Assembly (NCBI GenBank): GCA_015482705.2
Contig: JADMLA020000018.1
Span: 1-64,000 of the forward strand
Reading direction: 5' to 3'
Source: Prosthecochloris sp.
GTDB lineage: Bacteria > Bacteroidota > Chlorobiia > Chlorobiales > Chlorobiaceae
Length of the DNA: 64,000 bases
In this document: in pieces, positions 36,742-44,250 of the stretch
How the letters are laid out: every line of letters starts with the position of its first letter
Numbering within the stretch: position 1 is the first letter of the stretch
Translations under genes and position numbers: made by a program
The notes under the pieces: model-generated
What the model was told of the DNA's origin: nothing
Databases searched by the model: none
What the model saw: the letters and a program-made list of their open reading frames with translations, nothing else

Positions 36742-37359
36742 ATGGAAAGTATAGTACTCAATGTAGAACCTCGTACTTGTAACAAAAACGAAGTAAAAAA
36801 ATTACGTAAAGCAGGGAAGGTTCCTGCGGTTGTTTACCATAAAGGTGAAGAAACCGTTCATGTTTGTGTCAATGAACTCTCTCTCGACAAACTGGTGCAC
36901 TCTTCGGAGTCACACATCGTCGATCTGACGTTTCCCGATGGCAAATCCAAACGTTCTTTTTTAAAGGATGTCCAGTTCGATCAGGTCACCGACAGGGTCA
37001 TACACGCCGATTTTCAGTTTTTCTCTGCAGGAGAAGTTCTTGAAATGGAGGTGCCGACAAGCTTTACCGGAGAGTCTCCAGGTGTTGTTGCCGGTGGAAA
37101 AATGCAGATTATCCAGCATGCACTGGTAGTCAAAGGCACACCTTCAAATATTCCGCAACACCTGACTATCGACATTTCAGGTTTGGAACTCGGTCAGACA
37201 ATGCACATCAACGAAATTCCGGCTGAAACCTACAGCGGCAAGTTTGAGATAATCGGCGATCCTGAAACTCCGGTTGTTTCAATTCTCGCACCGAAGATCG
37301 ATACAGGAACGACTGAAACAGAAGCCGAAGAAAGTGCAGAAGAAAAAGTTGCCGAGTAA
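36742..37359 (+). CDS. rplY: Ribosomal protein bL25, CTC (general stress) form
   Basis: The 205-aa protein is the long CTC form of bL25 with an N-terminal 5S rRNA-binding beta-barrel (LRKAGKVPAVVYHKG, VDLTFPDGKSKRSFLKDVQFD) and a second beta domain (about 95-185, VGEVLEMEVPTSF-like region, DISGLELGQTMHI). A Glu-rich tail follows. The prs-rplY pairing is common in bacteria. A strong terminator lies 28 bp after its stop. Confidence 0.95.
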   Translation: MESIVLNVEPRTCNKNEVKKLRKAGKVPAVVYHKGEETVHVCVNELSLDKLVHSSESHIVDLTFPDGKSKRSFLKDVQFDQVTDRVIHADFQFFSAGEVLEMEVPTSFTGESPGVVAGGKMQIIQHALVVKGTPSNIPQHLTIDISGLELGQTMHINEIPAETYSGKFEIIGDPETPVVSILAPKIDTGTTETEAEESAEEKVAE

Positions 37360-37386
37360 AACAACTTTCTTATTGCAAACAGTGAC

Positions 37387-37422
37387 AAAAAGCTGCTTTT
37401 TGGATAAAAAGCAGCTTTTTTT
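37387..37422 (+). terminator. Intrinsic terminator of prs-rplY
   Basis: A strong hairpin with arms AAAAAGCTGCTTTTT and AAAAAGCAGCTTTTT around a four-base loop is followed by seven Ts. It lies 28 bp past the rplY stop codon. Confidence 0.9.
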
Positions 37423-37494
37423 GTGGAAAAAAAACATTTTCAAAGGCGGAAAAAGTCAATATTGAAGTTGTAAAGCATAAAGCCAGTAAAGCCT

Positions 37495-38976
37495 GTGAAA
37501 AAAACACCTCCAAAAAAGCAGCTTCCATTACTCGATCAACTCGTACCGGGATTAGGTCTTCTCCGTATGCAAAAGATCGGCTCGGGACTTTTTTTTCTCG
37601 TCTCCACAATCGTTTTTCTTGTTGTCTTTCTATGGCGCTATGAGCTCGTCTTCATCAGTTTGCACTCGTTCTTTACCGGTCTTTCTCTTCTGGCGGTTTC
37701 ACAGGAAAATTTCCGGCAGGTTGTTACCGTTGAAATGCTTGAATTCTGGGTAGCTTCACTTTATGTCATCCTTGTGCCTCTGACTCTTGCATTCTTCTCC
37801 AACCGAACATTGAGAAAAGTTCTTGCCGCACAGAATCGTATCGACGCAGAGCTCAGCCTCCGCGAAATCGGTTGGCAATCTTTCAAGAAACACACCATCG
37901 CCCTCCAGGCATCGGTCGTAGTCTTCATCCTTTATTCAACCGCGTTTTTAGCTCCGCTTGTTTCACCGTTCAATCCGTTTGAACAGCAGGACTTTCTCGT
38001 TACCGCTTACAAACCGCCACTGGCCAGTATTGATGCGCTTGTACTGGAAGAAAAAAAAGGTGTAACCATTCCATTGCGCAAGGGAAACAGTCTGGAAGAA
38101 AGGCTCACCAATACCCTTATAGGTGATTTTCAGGTGCTGAAAACCCGTAACGAACCTCATAAACTGCGATTCATCGATAGCTACCGGTTCGAGGGTGAAA
38201 GTATCTTTTATCAGCAAGGGCCAAGAGAAAAAAGTATACCTATCGAAGCGCTTGCAGGAGGCAAAGAATACACTGGCGGTAAACCCGGCTTCATCGTCAC
38301 ACGCTCCTTTTTACTAGGGACAGACCAGTATGGAAGAGACATATTGAGCAGGGTAATTTACGGATCGAGAATCTCGTTATCGATAGGTTTTCTGGTCGTC
38401 TTGATTTCCGTTACCCTCGGTACTATTGTCGGCGTCTCATCAGGATATTTTGGAGGAATTGTCGACAACACACTCATGCGTATAGTCGATATTTTGATAG
38501 CATTTCCTGCTCTGTTCCTGATCCTCATCATCATTGCGACCTTCGGGAACTCCATTTTCCTGATAGTGATCACACTTTCTTTTACAGGATGGATGGGCGT
38601 CGCCCGAATCGTTAGAAGCCAAGTCCTTTCACTCAAAGAACAGGAATTCATTCTTGCCGCAAAATCGCTCGGTCTTTCAAACTTGCGAATTATCTTTCGG
38701 CACCTCGTCCCCAATACTCTCACACCGGTAATTGTAGCGGCAACGCTGCGAATCGGAAGTATCATCCTGACCGAGGCTGGGCTTTCCTTCCTCGGCCTCG
38801 GCGTCCAACCTCCAACTCCAAGCTGGGGCAACATTATCAACGAGGGACGCGACAGCTTGCTCAACCACTGGTGGATTTCAACCTTTCCCGGTGTTGCAAT
38901 TTTAACAACCGTCGTGTGCTTCAATCTGATCGGGGACGGCGTTCGTGATGCACTCGACCCAAGAATGCGCGGGTAA
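37495..38976 (+). CDS. Peptide/nickel-type ABC transporter permease (DppC-like), enlarged
   Basis: The C-terminal 235 residues are a normal DppC/OppC permease: LLGTDQYGRDILSRVIYGSRISL, the loop with the EAA motif (QEFILAAKSLGLSNLRIIFRHL) and the end VGVQPPTPSWG. It differs from the family in two ways. The N-terminus carries about 120 extra residues with two or three extra hydrophobic helices. Between the first core helix and the core there is an insertion of about 100 residues (about 165-265), predicted periplasmic, with charged beta-like sequence. The start is GTG 37495, without a clear ribosome site. No partner permease, ATPase or binding protein lies next to it. The Nudix gene starts 3 bp later. 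Confidence 0.85.
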   Translation: MKKTPPKKQLPLLDQLVPGLGLLRMQKIGSGLFFLVSTIVFLVVFLWRYELVFISLHSFFTGLSLLAVSQENFRQVVTVEMLEFWVASLYVILVPLTLAFFSNRTLRKVLAAQNRIDAELSLREIGWQSFKKHTIALQASVVVFILYSTAFLAPLVSPFNPFEQQDFLVTAYKPPLASIDALVLEEKKGVTIPLRKGNSLEERLTNTLIGDFQVLKTRNEPHKLRFIDSYRFEGESIFYQQGPREKSIPIEALAGGKEYTGGKPGFIVTRSFLLGTDQYGRDILSRVIYGSRISLSIGFLVVLISVTLGTIVGVSSGYFGGIVDNTLMRIVDILIAFPALFLILIIIATFGNSIFLIVITLSFTGWMGVARIVRSQVLSLKEQEFILAAKSLGLSNLRIIFRHLVPNTLTPVIVAATLRIGSIILTEAGLSFLGLGVQPPTPSWGNIINEGRDSLLNHWWISTFPGVAILTTVVCFNLIGDGVRDALDPRMRG

Positions 38977-38979
38977 TCG

Positions 38980-39552
38980 ATGACAATGAAAAAACATACC
39001 GACCCGGAACCATGGGAAGTGATCGAGTCTCACTACCTGCATAAAGAACCGTGGTTGACGATGCGGAAGGATTCGGTAAGGCTTCCGAACGGAAAAAATA
39101 TCGATGACTTTTACATCTGGGAATACCCTCCCTGGCTGAACATTATAGCAATAACACAGAACGACGATATTGTGTTGATCCGACAGTATCGCCACGGTAT
39201 TGGAAAGGTTTCGTTTGAATTACCCGCAGGAGTTCATGACAAGCCGGGTGAATCTCTGCTCGAAGCAGCAAAGCGGGAGCTACTCGAAGAAACAGGGTAT
39301 GGTGGCGGAATCTGGGTAAAATGGATGGAACTGTCAGCAAACCCTGCCTTGCAGACAAATATCACTCACACGTTCCTGGCAACCGGTGTCACCCAAATCT
39401 CGACACAACAGCTCGACGAGACCGAAGAGATAACGGTACACCCAGTGACGATTCAGGAGCTGAAAGCCCTTGTCGAAGAGGGGGAAATAATCCAGGCCCT
39501 TCATGCTGCCCCGATTATCAAATACCTCTGTTCACGACAATCACCACAGTAA
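38980..39552 (+). CDS. Nudix hydrolase, probable ADP-ribose pyrophosphatase
   Basis: A 190-aa Nudix protein with PAG upstream and the box GESLLEAAKRELLEETGYG (about 85-103), whose Glu residues bind Mg. The N-terminal part (WLTMRKDSVRLPNGKNIDDFYIWEYPPWL) and the segment IRQYRHGIGKVSFELPAG fit the ADP-ribose/sugar-nucleotide pyrophosphatase group. The loop between PAG and GE is one residue longer than the classic spacing. Substrate is not provable here. It starts 3 bp after the permease stop and precedes a small unknown gene. Confidence 0.87.
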   Translation: MTMKKHTDPEPWEVIESHYLHKEPWLTMRKDSVRLPNGKNIDDFYIWEYPPWLNIIAITQNDDIVLIRQYRHGIGKVSFELPAGVHDKPGESLLEAAKRELLEETGYGGGIWVKWMELSANPALQTNITHTFLATGVTQISTQQLDETEEITVHPVTIQELKALVEEGEIIQALHAAPIIKYLCSRQSPQ

Positions 39553-39566
39553 GAGGAGCATGCAAC

Positions 39567-39851
39567 ATGAAGAAAACAAAGAAACTGGAGCTCCTGGAAA
39601 AAACCGTCATGGACAATGGTTACAAGGTACGATACGAAAAAGGAAATTTTCTTGGTGGTGACTGCCGCTTGAGAAGTGACAACATCATCGTGATCAACAA
39701 ATTCCTGCCGATCGAGGGAAAGATATTCACGATCGCACGGGTTCTACACAAGCTCAAACCCGCCAACTGCTCTCCCGAAGTAAAAAAAATCATCGAGGAC
39801 TCCGGGTTCAACATCGACAATCAGCTTTCATTGATCGAGAGTGAACAATGA
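39567..39851 (+). CDS. Small conserved-looking protein, 94 aa
   Basis: The start at 39567 follows GAGGAG at 9-base spacing and opens MKKTKKLELLEKTVMDNGYKV; an in-frame extension back to 39321 lies inside the Nudix gene and is not used. The product is basic to neutral, with a central VRYEKGNFLGGDCRLRSDNIIVIN, then helical to the end. A single Cys and no membrane segment are seen. It sits 14 bp after the Nudix gene. I do not recognise the family; the coding call rests on the ribosome site, position and amino-acid composition. Confidence 0.72.
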   Translation: MKKTKKLELLEKTVMDNGYKVRYEKGNFLGGDCRLRSDNIIVINKFLPIEGKIFTIARVLHKLKPANCSPEVKKIIEDSGFNIDNQLSLIESEQ

Positions 39852-39868
39852 ATTCAGCTCAAAAACGT

Positions 39869-40186
39869 TTATGTATAGAAAACCGCCAGCCAGACAGTCG
39901 GCCTGTCTTTATCGGTCCTGAGTACCCTATGCCTCGTATGTGCAGGAATATTGATATGATCCCCCACACGCAGAGCGATCTCCATTCCATTCTCGAATAA
40001 AAGAGTTCCCGATCCATCAAGAACGATCACCCATTCGGATTCACCCTGGTCATACCAGCCTGTTTCAGGTGAAGAATGACCATATGAAACAATCCTCTCG
40101 ATACGAACATTCGAAGACCGGACCAGGTCTTCAACAACTTCCTGCGACACGTCTTCTGGCAAAGGAGAAAAAATATTTCCAATCAT
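39869..40186 (-). CDS. Cupin-domain protein
   Basis: The 105-aa protein has a single cupin barrel. Conserved parts are the first motif region (IVSYGHSSPETGWYDQGESEWVIVLDGSGTLLFENG), a glycine turn (RVGDHINIPAHTRHRVLRTD) and the last strand (TVWLAVFY). The metal-type histidines are His56-like in the first motif region only in part; a complete 3-His/1-Glu set is not evident. It could be a small sugar- or metal-binding protein; the function is open. It converges with the 94-aa gene over a 17-bp gap. Confidence 0.72.
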   Translation of the reverse strand: MIGNIFSPLPEDVSQEVVEDLVRSSNVRIERIVSYGHSSPETGWYDQGESEWVIVLDGSGTLLFENGMEIALRVGDHINIPAHTRHRVLRTDKDRPTVWLAVFYT

Positions 40187-40226
40187 AACGAAACAAAAGA
40201 TACACTTTCACATCTGCCTCAAAACT

Positions 40227-41057
40227 TCATTTCTGACAGTTCGGACAAACATAACAGGCTCCACCGAGGTATTGAAACTTCTCTATCGTAGCCCCACATT
40301 CAGGACAAGGATGGCCAACCGCATTCTTATCCATTTTGCGAATATAACCTCCCGGATTGTTGTAGAGATCATATTCATCATACCGTCCTCCCATCTCTGT
40401 AACCTCAACAAACGTATCGGTTATTGCATGGAATAAATCTTGCCTCTGGTCTACAGTAAAATCAGCAATCAAATGCCTTGGATCAAGATGGGCGCTGAAA
40501 AGAATGTCTTGGGCAATCGCATTACCCAGTCCGGGGATGATCTGGTCTTGTGTCAACAGTGCTTTGGCACTCCGCTTCTTTCCATCGATAAGCTCATCGA
40601 TCAATGCAGAGAAATACCCAAAGGTAAACTCCGGCTCCATTGGAGTCGTTCTCATTCCCCTGATATACTTACTGTTCCGCTCTTCACCTTTTTCGTACAG
40701 TTCCATCCCCCCCCACATCTGAGTGGTCACTGTAAAAAAAGAATCATCGTCAAAAGTGATATACAGATGGTACTTTTTCGGAACCTTCGCTCCGGAAGGA
40801 TGAAACAACATTTTGCCCCCGCATTCACCAAGCAGTAATACATAGTCTGGCTCGAGGGGAATGAACAGCCACTTTCCTCTTGCATAAGCTTTCCCTACGA
40901 TTTTTCCTTTCGTCAACCGGTCGAATTCCTCATGGGTCCTGTTGTACCAGACAAACTTATGGGGACTGTTACCAAGCTGTCCCTTTTGAACCGTCTTGGC
41001 TTTAAACGAATCATTCATCTGCCTGGCCAAGGTCATAAACTCAGGTAACTCGAACAT
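40227..41057 (-). CDS. Fpg/Nei-family protein lacking the catalytic Pro2
   Basis: The start at 41057 follows AGGAGG and gives MFELPEF, which aligns with the MPELPEV start of Fpg/MutM. Here residue 2 is Phe rather than the Pro that acts as the base-excising nucleophile. The 276-aa protein keeps the remaining core: a middle region with GLGNAIAQDILFSAHLDPR (H2TH) and a C-terminal four-cysteine zinc finger (CPECGATI and CVCPNCQ, about 250-276). Without Pro2 the usual bifunctional glycosylase/lyase chemistry should fail, so it may be a different glycosylase or a DNA-binding relative. Related proteins with Ile2 exist in other bacteria (recollection). Confidence 0.85.
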   Translation of the reverse strand: MFELPEFMTLARQMNDSFKAKTVQKGQLGNSPHKFVWYNRTHEEFDRLTKGKIVGKAYARGKWLFIPLEPDYVLLLGECGGKMLFHPSGAKVPKKYHLYITFDDDSFFTVTTQMWGGMELYEKGEERNSKYIRGMRTTPMEPEFTFGYFSALIDELIDGKKRSAKALLTQDQIIPGLGNAIAQDILFSAHLDPRHLIADFTVDQRQDLFHAITDTFVEVTEMGGRYDEYDLYNNPGGYIRKMDKNAVGHPCPECGATIEKFQYLGGACYVCPNCQK

Positions 41058-41099
41058 ATCGACCTCCTGTGTTTTATTTTTCAACTACCACGTAAACGG

Positions 41100-41888
41100 T
41101 TAGTTCAGCAGATTCTCCAATGCCCATCGAACACCATCGCCGTAAGGCAAAGGAGAGGTATATTTCGCTGTTTCCCGTACAGACTTTCGAGCGTTTTGTA
41201 CCGCAACGCCAATCCCGGCATGTTTCAGCATGTTCATATCGCTCTCACTGTCGCCAATAGCCATGACTTCAGATATCTCTATCGACATTGACCGGCATAT
41301 CAGATGAAGCGCATTCCCTTTTTCAGCTTCGGGGTGAACGACCAATGCGGAAATATAGCTTTCGTCGGTATCGAGATGTCTCATAAGAGATACTGAAGCT
41401 CCATGTTTTTCAAGACAGTAATGGTAAAGCGCAGACGCTTCATCGGCTCCATTGGCAGCCATCAGTACAGGCGGTTTTTCGGAATCGACAACCTGCATCG
41501 CATGTTCAATGCTGACACGAGGGGTAAAACTTTTTCTCACTTCATTCTGTGTATGATATTCGACATCATCCCGAATAATCGTAAGACTCAAACGCCGTTG
41601 ATCCGCAAACCTGGCAAGATCGAAAGCGACATCGACATCGAGAGAAAGTCTTCTCAACTCCTGCTGGCATTCATCATGTATGACCGCCCCAAAATAACTG
41701 GCTCGATACACCCCTTTCGGGAATAATCGAGCCACTTCGTCTATGCCTTGAGGTGGCCGTCCGGAAATAAGGGCAACATGCACTCCCTCTGCTTGAACCC
41801 GCTGTATCTCGGATACAGCGTCTCGAGGTATAACACCATACGCATCAGTCAATGTATGATCTATATCCAACGCGACAAGTTTAATCAT
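41100..41888 (-). CDS. HAD-superfamily Cof-type phosphatase
   Basis: The start at 41888 gives MIKLVALDIDHTLTD with the nucleophile motif DxDxT (Asp8, Asp10); the frame to 41918 adds ten residues. The 262-aa protein has motif II LISGR, motif III Lys in EKGNALHLI and motif IV GDSESDMNML (about 217-226), the class IIB cap type. Cof proteins dephosphorylate sugar phosphates or flavin-pathway intermediates; the substrate here is unknown. It is 43 bp upstream of the Fpg-like gene on the same strand. Confidence 0.92.
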   Translation of the reverse strand: MIKLVALDIDHTLTDAYGVIPRDAVSEIQRVQAEGVHVALISGRPPQGIDEVARLFPKGVYRASYFGAVIHDECQQELRRLSLDVDVAFDLARFADQRRLSLTIIRDDVEYHTQNEVRKSFTPRVSIEHAMQVVDSEKPPVLMAANGADEASALYHYCLEKHGASVSLMRHLDTDESYISALVVHPEAEKGNALHLICRSMSIEISEVMAIGDSESDMNMLKHAGIGVAVQNARKSVRETAKYTSPLPYGDGVRWALENLLN

Positions 41889-42064
41889 AGCACCATCATA
41901 TCCTTCGATCATCGGCAATCACCATTATAGCAGGATCCCTCTCCGATTGGCAATACTTTCGATCAACGATCTTCGAAAAAAGATGCTGCTCAGCTCGTAT
42001 CACCTGAAAACCAATACAAACCCTTCTCCTGTTTTTCTTACCCACAATAATACTAAAGGCATCA

Positions 42065-43681
42065 TCAACTCCTCTGATATGAACCGGTATCTCTATACAG
42101 CCTCGTCGAGCATTCATGTCTCGGTAGTCCCCTAATCGTCCAGAACAAATCCGAGTTGGACCATATATCTCTAAAACTTTCAGGATTTCTATACTCCAAA
42201 CGATCGTCCGTATTGCTTGTGAACGGGCATGTTCGCAATACCCCGAAAGGATTCACGACAACACTCGAACGACCGCATGAACACCTCCATGCTGTATCGG
42301 AACCCAATACAACCGCTTCGAAATCATAGATTTCAGATGAAAGAAAATTAGTCCATTCATTACACTTTTCCAGCAAGTGTTTTTTCTGGTCCGGGTTGAT
42401 TTCCAAGTCACTTTCCTCTGGCTTGTCCGAGTAGTAGACGGAAAAGTAGATTTTATTGACCGAAGTCTCCTTTACAAAGGTAACCATGTCGTTCATGACC
42501 TCATCGTAATTGTGCGTATTCACTGTTACCGACACGCCAACTTGGGGAATACCCGCCTGTTTCAAATATGCAATGGCTTCCTTAGCCACCAGATGAACAT
42601 TCATTTTTGAACATCCTTCTTTGACGACACGTATAGCGTTGTCTTTTTCCAGAGAAAAACCGTCAAAACTCACCTCGATCTTGTTAACCCCGGCCTCGGC
42701 CAGCATGGAGGCCTCCTCTTTACCGATCAGCGTACCATTCGTTATCACCTTCACGTACACGTTGTTTTTGCGCAACCTCCGGACAGCCTCGTATAACAAT
42801 TCCGGCTTCTGCAACGGTTCACCACCCAAAATAGTCACGTAGCTCACCCCGGAATCGATAACGGGTTGCAGAACCTCGGTGAGAAACCGCTCATCCGACA
42901 AGACATTCACCTTTTGAGAAAGATGGTTCGTATAGCAGATTTCGCAAGCAAGGTTGCATTCATAGGTCAGCTCGAGCAACGTATACAAAGGAAGTTCCGT
43001 ATAGGTCAACAAGTTCTGAATACGTGCTATATTGAGATCCCACACCCTCGCTCTACTCTTCAAGCGAGCCAGGTTTTCCTCTGAAAGACGGGATAAAAGG
43101 CATTTTTCCAAAAATCCCATGGTCTCCAGATCACAGATAAAAGCCATATAGTCGTCTTCTTCGACAAAATCACCATACGCTCCCTTCAACTTCACATATA
43201 CGTCCCTATAGGACTCATCCTGCACAAGAAAATCGTAGGCCTGGGCATACAAACGACCCAAAGCCATCATGGGGTTGTCTTTCATCTGACAATCAGCAGA
43301 GGCTATTTCATGTAAAAGTGATGTATTGTGTAGAAGAGTAACGTCCCCGGAAACCGGAACAACCTTGATACAGTTTCCTTGTTTTGCTTTCAATCCACCG
43401 ATTTCATCAGAGGCCAGTGCATCCGATACTCTGCAAGTGGAAACTTCGGGAACCCTGTAAAAATGGCTGTCGTCAAAACCATTTTGCGGTGAAAAATAAC
43501 CGTCTGACTGAACAATAGGCTCTTTTCTCAAATACCAGTCTGCAACAGGAGGAGCAACCTCGGTCCTTTCTCCGGTTCGCAGACAAAACACCTCGGCTTG
43601 ACCATTTTGAGAACATTTCGCAGACACATAACCCGGATGTTTCTGAAGATTTTCAATCGCGGGATAATTATCTTCCCTCAT
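42065..43681 (-). CDS. Radical SAM protein with atypical C-terminal Cys region
   Basis: The 538-aa protein starts at an ATG preceded by GGAGGGG. About 235 N-terminal residues have no clear domain. The radical SAM cluster motif is C242xxxC246xxC249 (YECNLACEICY), followed by ILGGEP (near 281) and NGTLIGKEEA. The C-terminal part has WRCSCGRSSVVVNPFGVLRTCPF, like the start of a SPASM/twitch auxiliary cluster domain. It ends ECSTRLYRDTG and stops, without the final CxxC of most SPASM proteins. It may modify a peptide or enzyme; no precursor or substrate gene is clear nearby. The coding frame and SAM motif are firm; the role is open. Confidence 0.85.
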   Translation of the reverse strand: MREDNYPAIENLQKHPGYVSAKCSQNGQAEVFCLRTGERTEVAPPVADWYLRKEPIVQSDGYFSPQNGFDDSHFYRVPEVSTCRVSDALASDEIGGLKAKQGNCIKVVPVSGDVTLLHNTSLLHEIASADCQMKDNPMMALGRLYAQAYDFLVQDESYRDVYVKLKGAYGDFVEEDDYMAFICDLETMGFLEKCLLSRLSEENLARLKSRARVWDLNIARIQNLLTYTELPLYTLLELTYECNLACEICYTNHLSQKVNVLSDERFLTEVLQPVIDSGVSYVTILGGEPLQKPELLYEAVRRLRKNNVYVKVITNGTLIGKEEASMLAEAGVNKIEVSFDGFSLEKDNAIRVVKEGCSKMNVHLVAKEAIAYLKQAGIPQVGVSVTVNTHNYDEVMNDMVTFVKETSVNKIYFSVYYSDKPEESDLEINPDQKKHLLEKCNEWTNFLSSEIYDFEAVVLGSDTAWRCSCGRSSVVVNPFGVLRTCPFTSNTDDRLEYRNPESFRDIWSNSDLFWTIRGLPRHECSTRLYRDTGSYQRS

Positions 43682-44250
43682 ACGTCCCCTCCTTCTTTCT
43701 TGGTTACTGTGAGTAATCCTGTTACATAAGAACGACTACGTGGCGTCCAGCCACGGGGAACAAAGCTCCGCCAGTTGAACTGCCTTTTTGACAATACCAG
43801 GCGATTAGTCACTGTTCCAGCCCGAACGACCAACCGTTGTAATCATTTGCCGGACCAGAGACGGATAATGCTCTTCGCCGAATCCTTAACGGATCAATGG
43901 AATTCGGCGCTGTCGGGCAACACTGGGGTACTGATGAAAAACAATAAGCTCTGTTACAGAGCTCGATCAAGACTTGATGAAACCATGACGCAAAAGGGCT
44001 CCTCTCTTTATTTATCCACGATTCAAGCGCTTGATCGATCCCGATAAATCGGGACAATTCAGCAGCTGTGCTTCGCACACCATGCACTTGAACCGCTCAT
44101 GACAATACATAGAGGAGCCCTGATTTTATAGCTTTCGCCTTCTTTCTGTTTCAGCAGTATGTCGCAGTTTAGCCATAACTGACGAAAAAATCAAGCAAAA
44201 CAATCGATTGTTTCAGGTTTATCATTCTTATTCAAGGCAATAACACTTGT
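43682..44250. other. 569-bp gene-poor structured leader
   Basis: No gene is convincing here. Open frames of about 90 codons on both strands (43775-44047 plus, 44087-43809 minus) overlap each other, lack ribosome sites and have odd composition. The interval is upstream of the radical SAM gene (minus strand) and downstream of comEC. It holds a perfect 6-bp hairpin at 43739-43755 (CGTGGC/GCCACG) and the structured element at 43994-44121. Confidence 0.5.
43994..44121. repeat. Structured element flanked by inverted repeats (MITE-like or ncRNA)
   Basis: AAGGGCTCCTCT near 43994-44005 is matched by AGAGGAGCCCT at 44111-44121 in inverted orientation, closing a 128-bp region. Inside are hairpins: CAAGCGCTTG, CCCGATAAATCGGG and GTGCTTCGCAC. 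The set of closing stem plus inner hairpins is unlike the random background. It may be a small miniature transposable element, a structured RNA or part of the radical SAM leader. No direct repeats were verified at its edges. Confidence 0.45.

Noticed and set aside
43775..44087. Overlapping open frames on both strands, about 90 codons each
   Set aside because: They overlap antisense to each other, lack ribosome sites and fall in a structured noncoding region. They were also considered as a peptide precursor for the radical SAM protein, but no leader-core pattern was seen.
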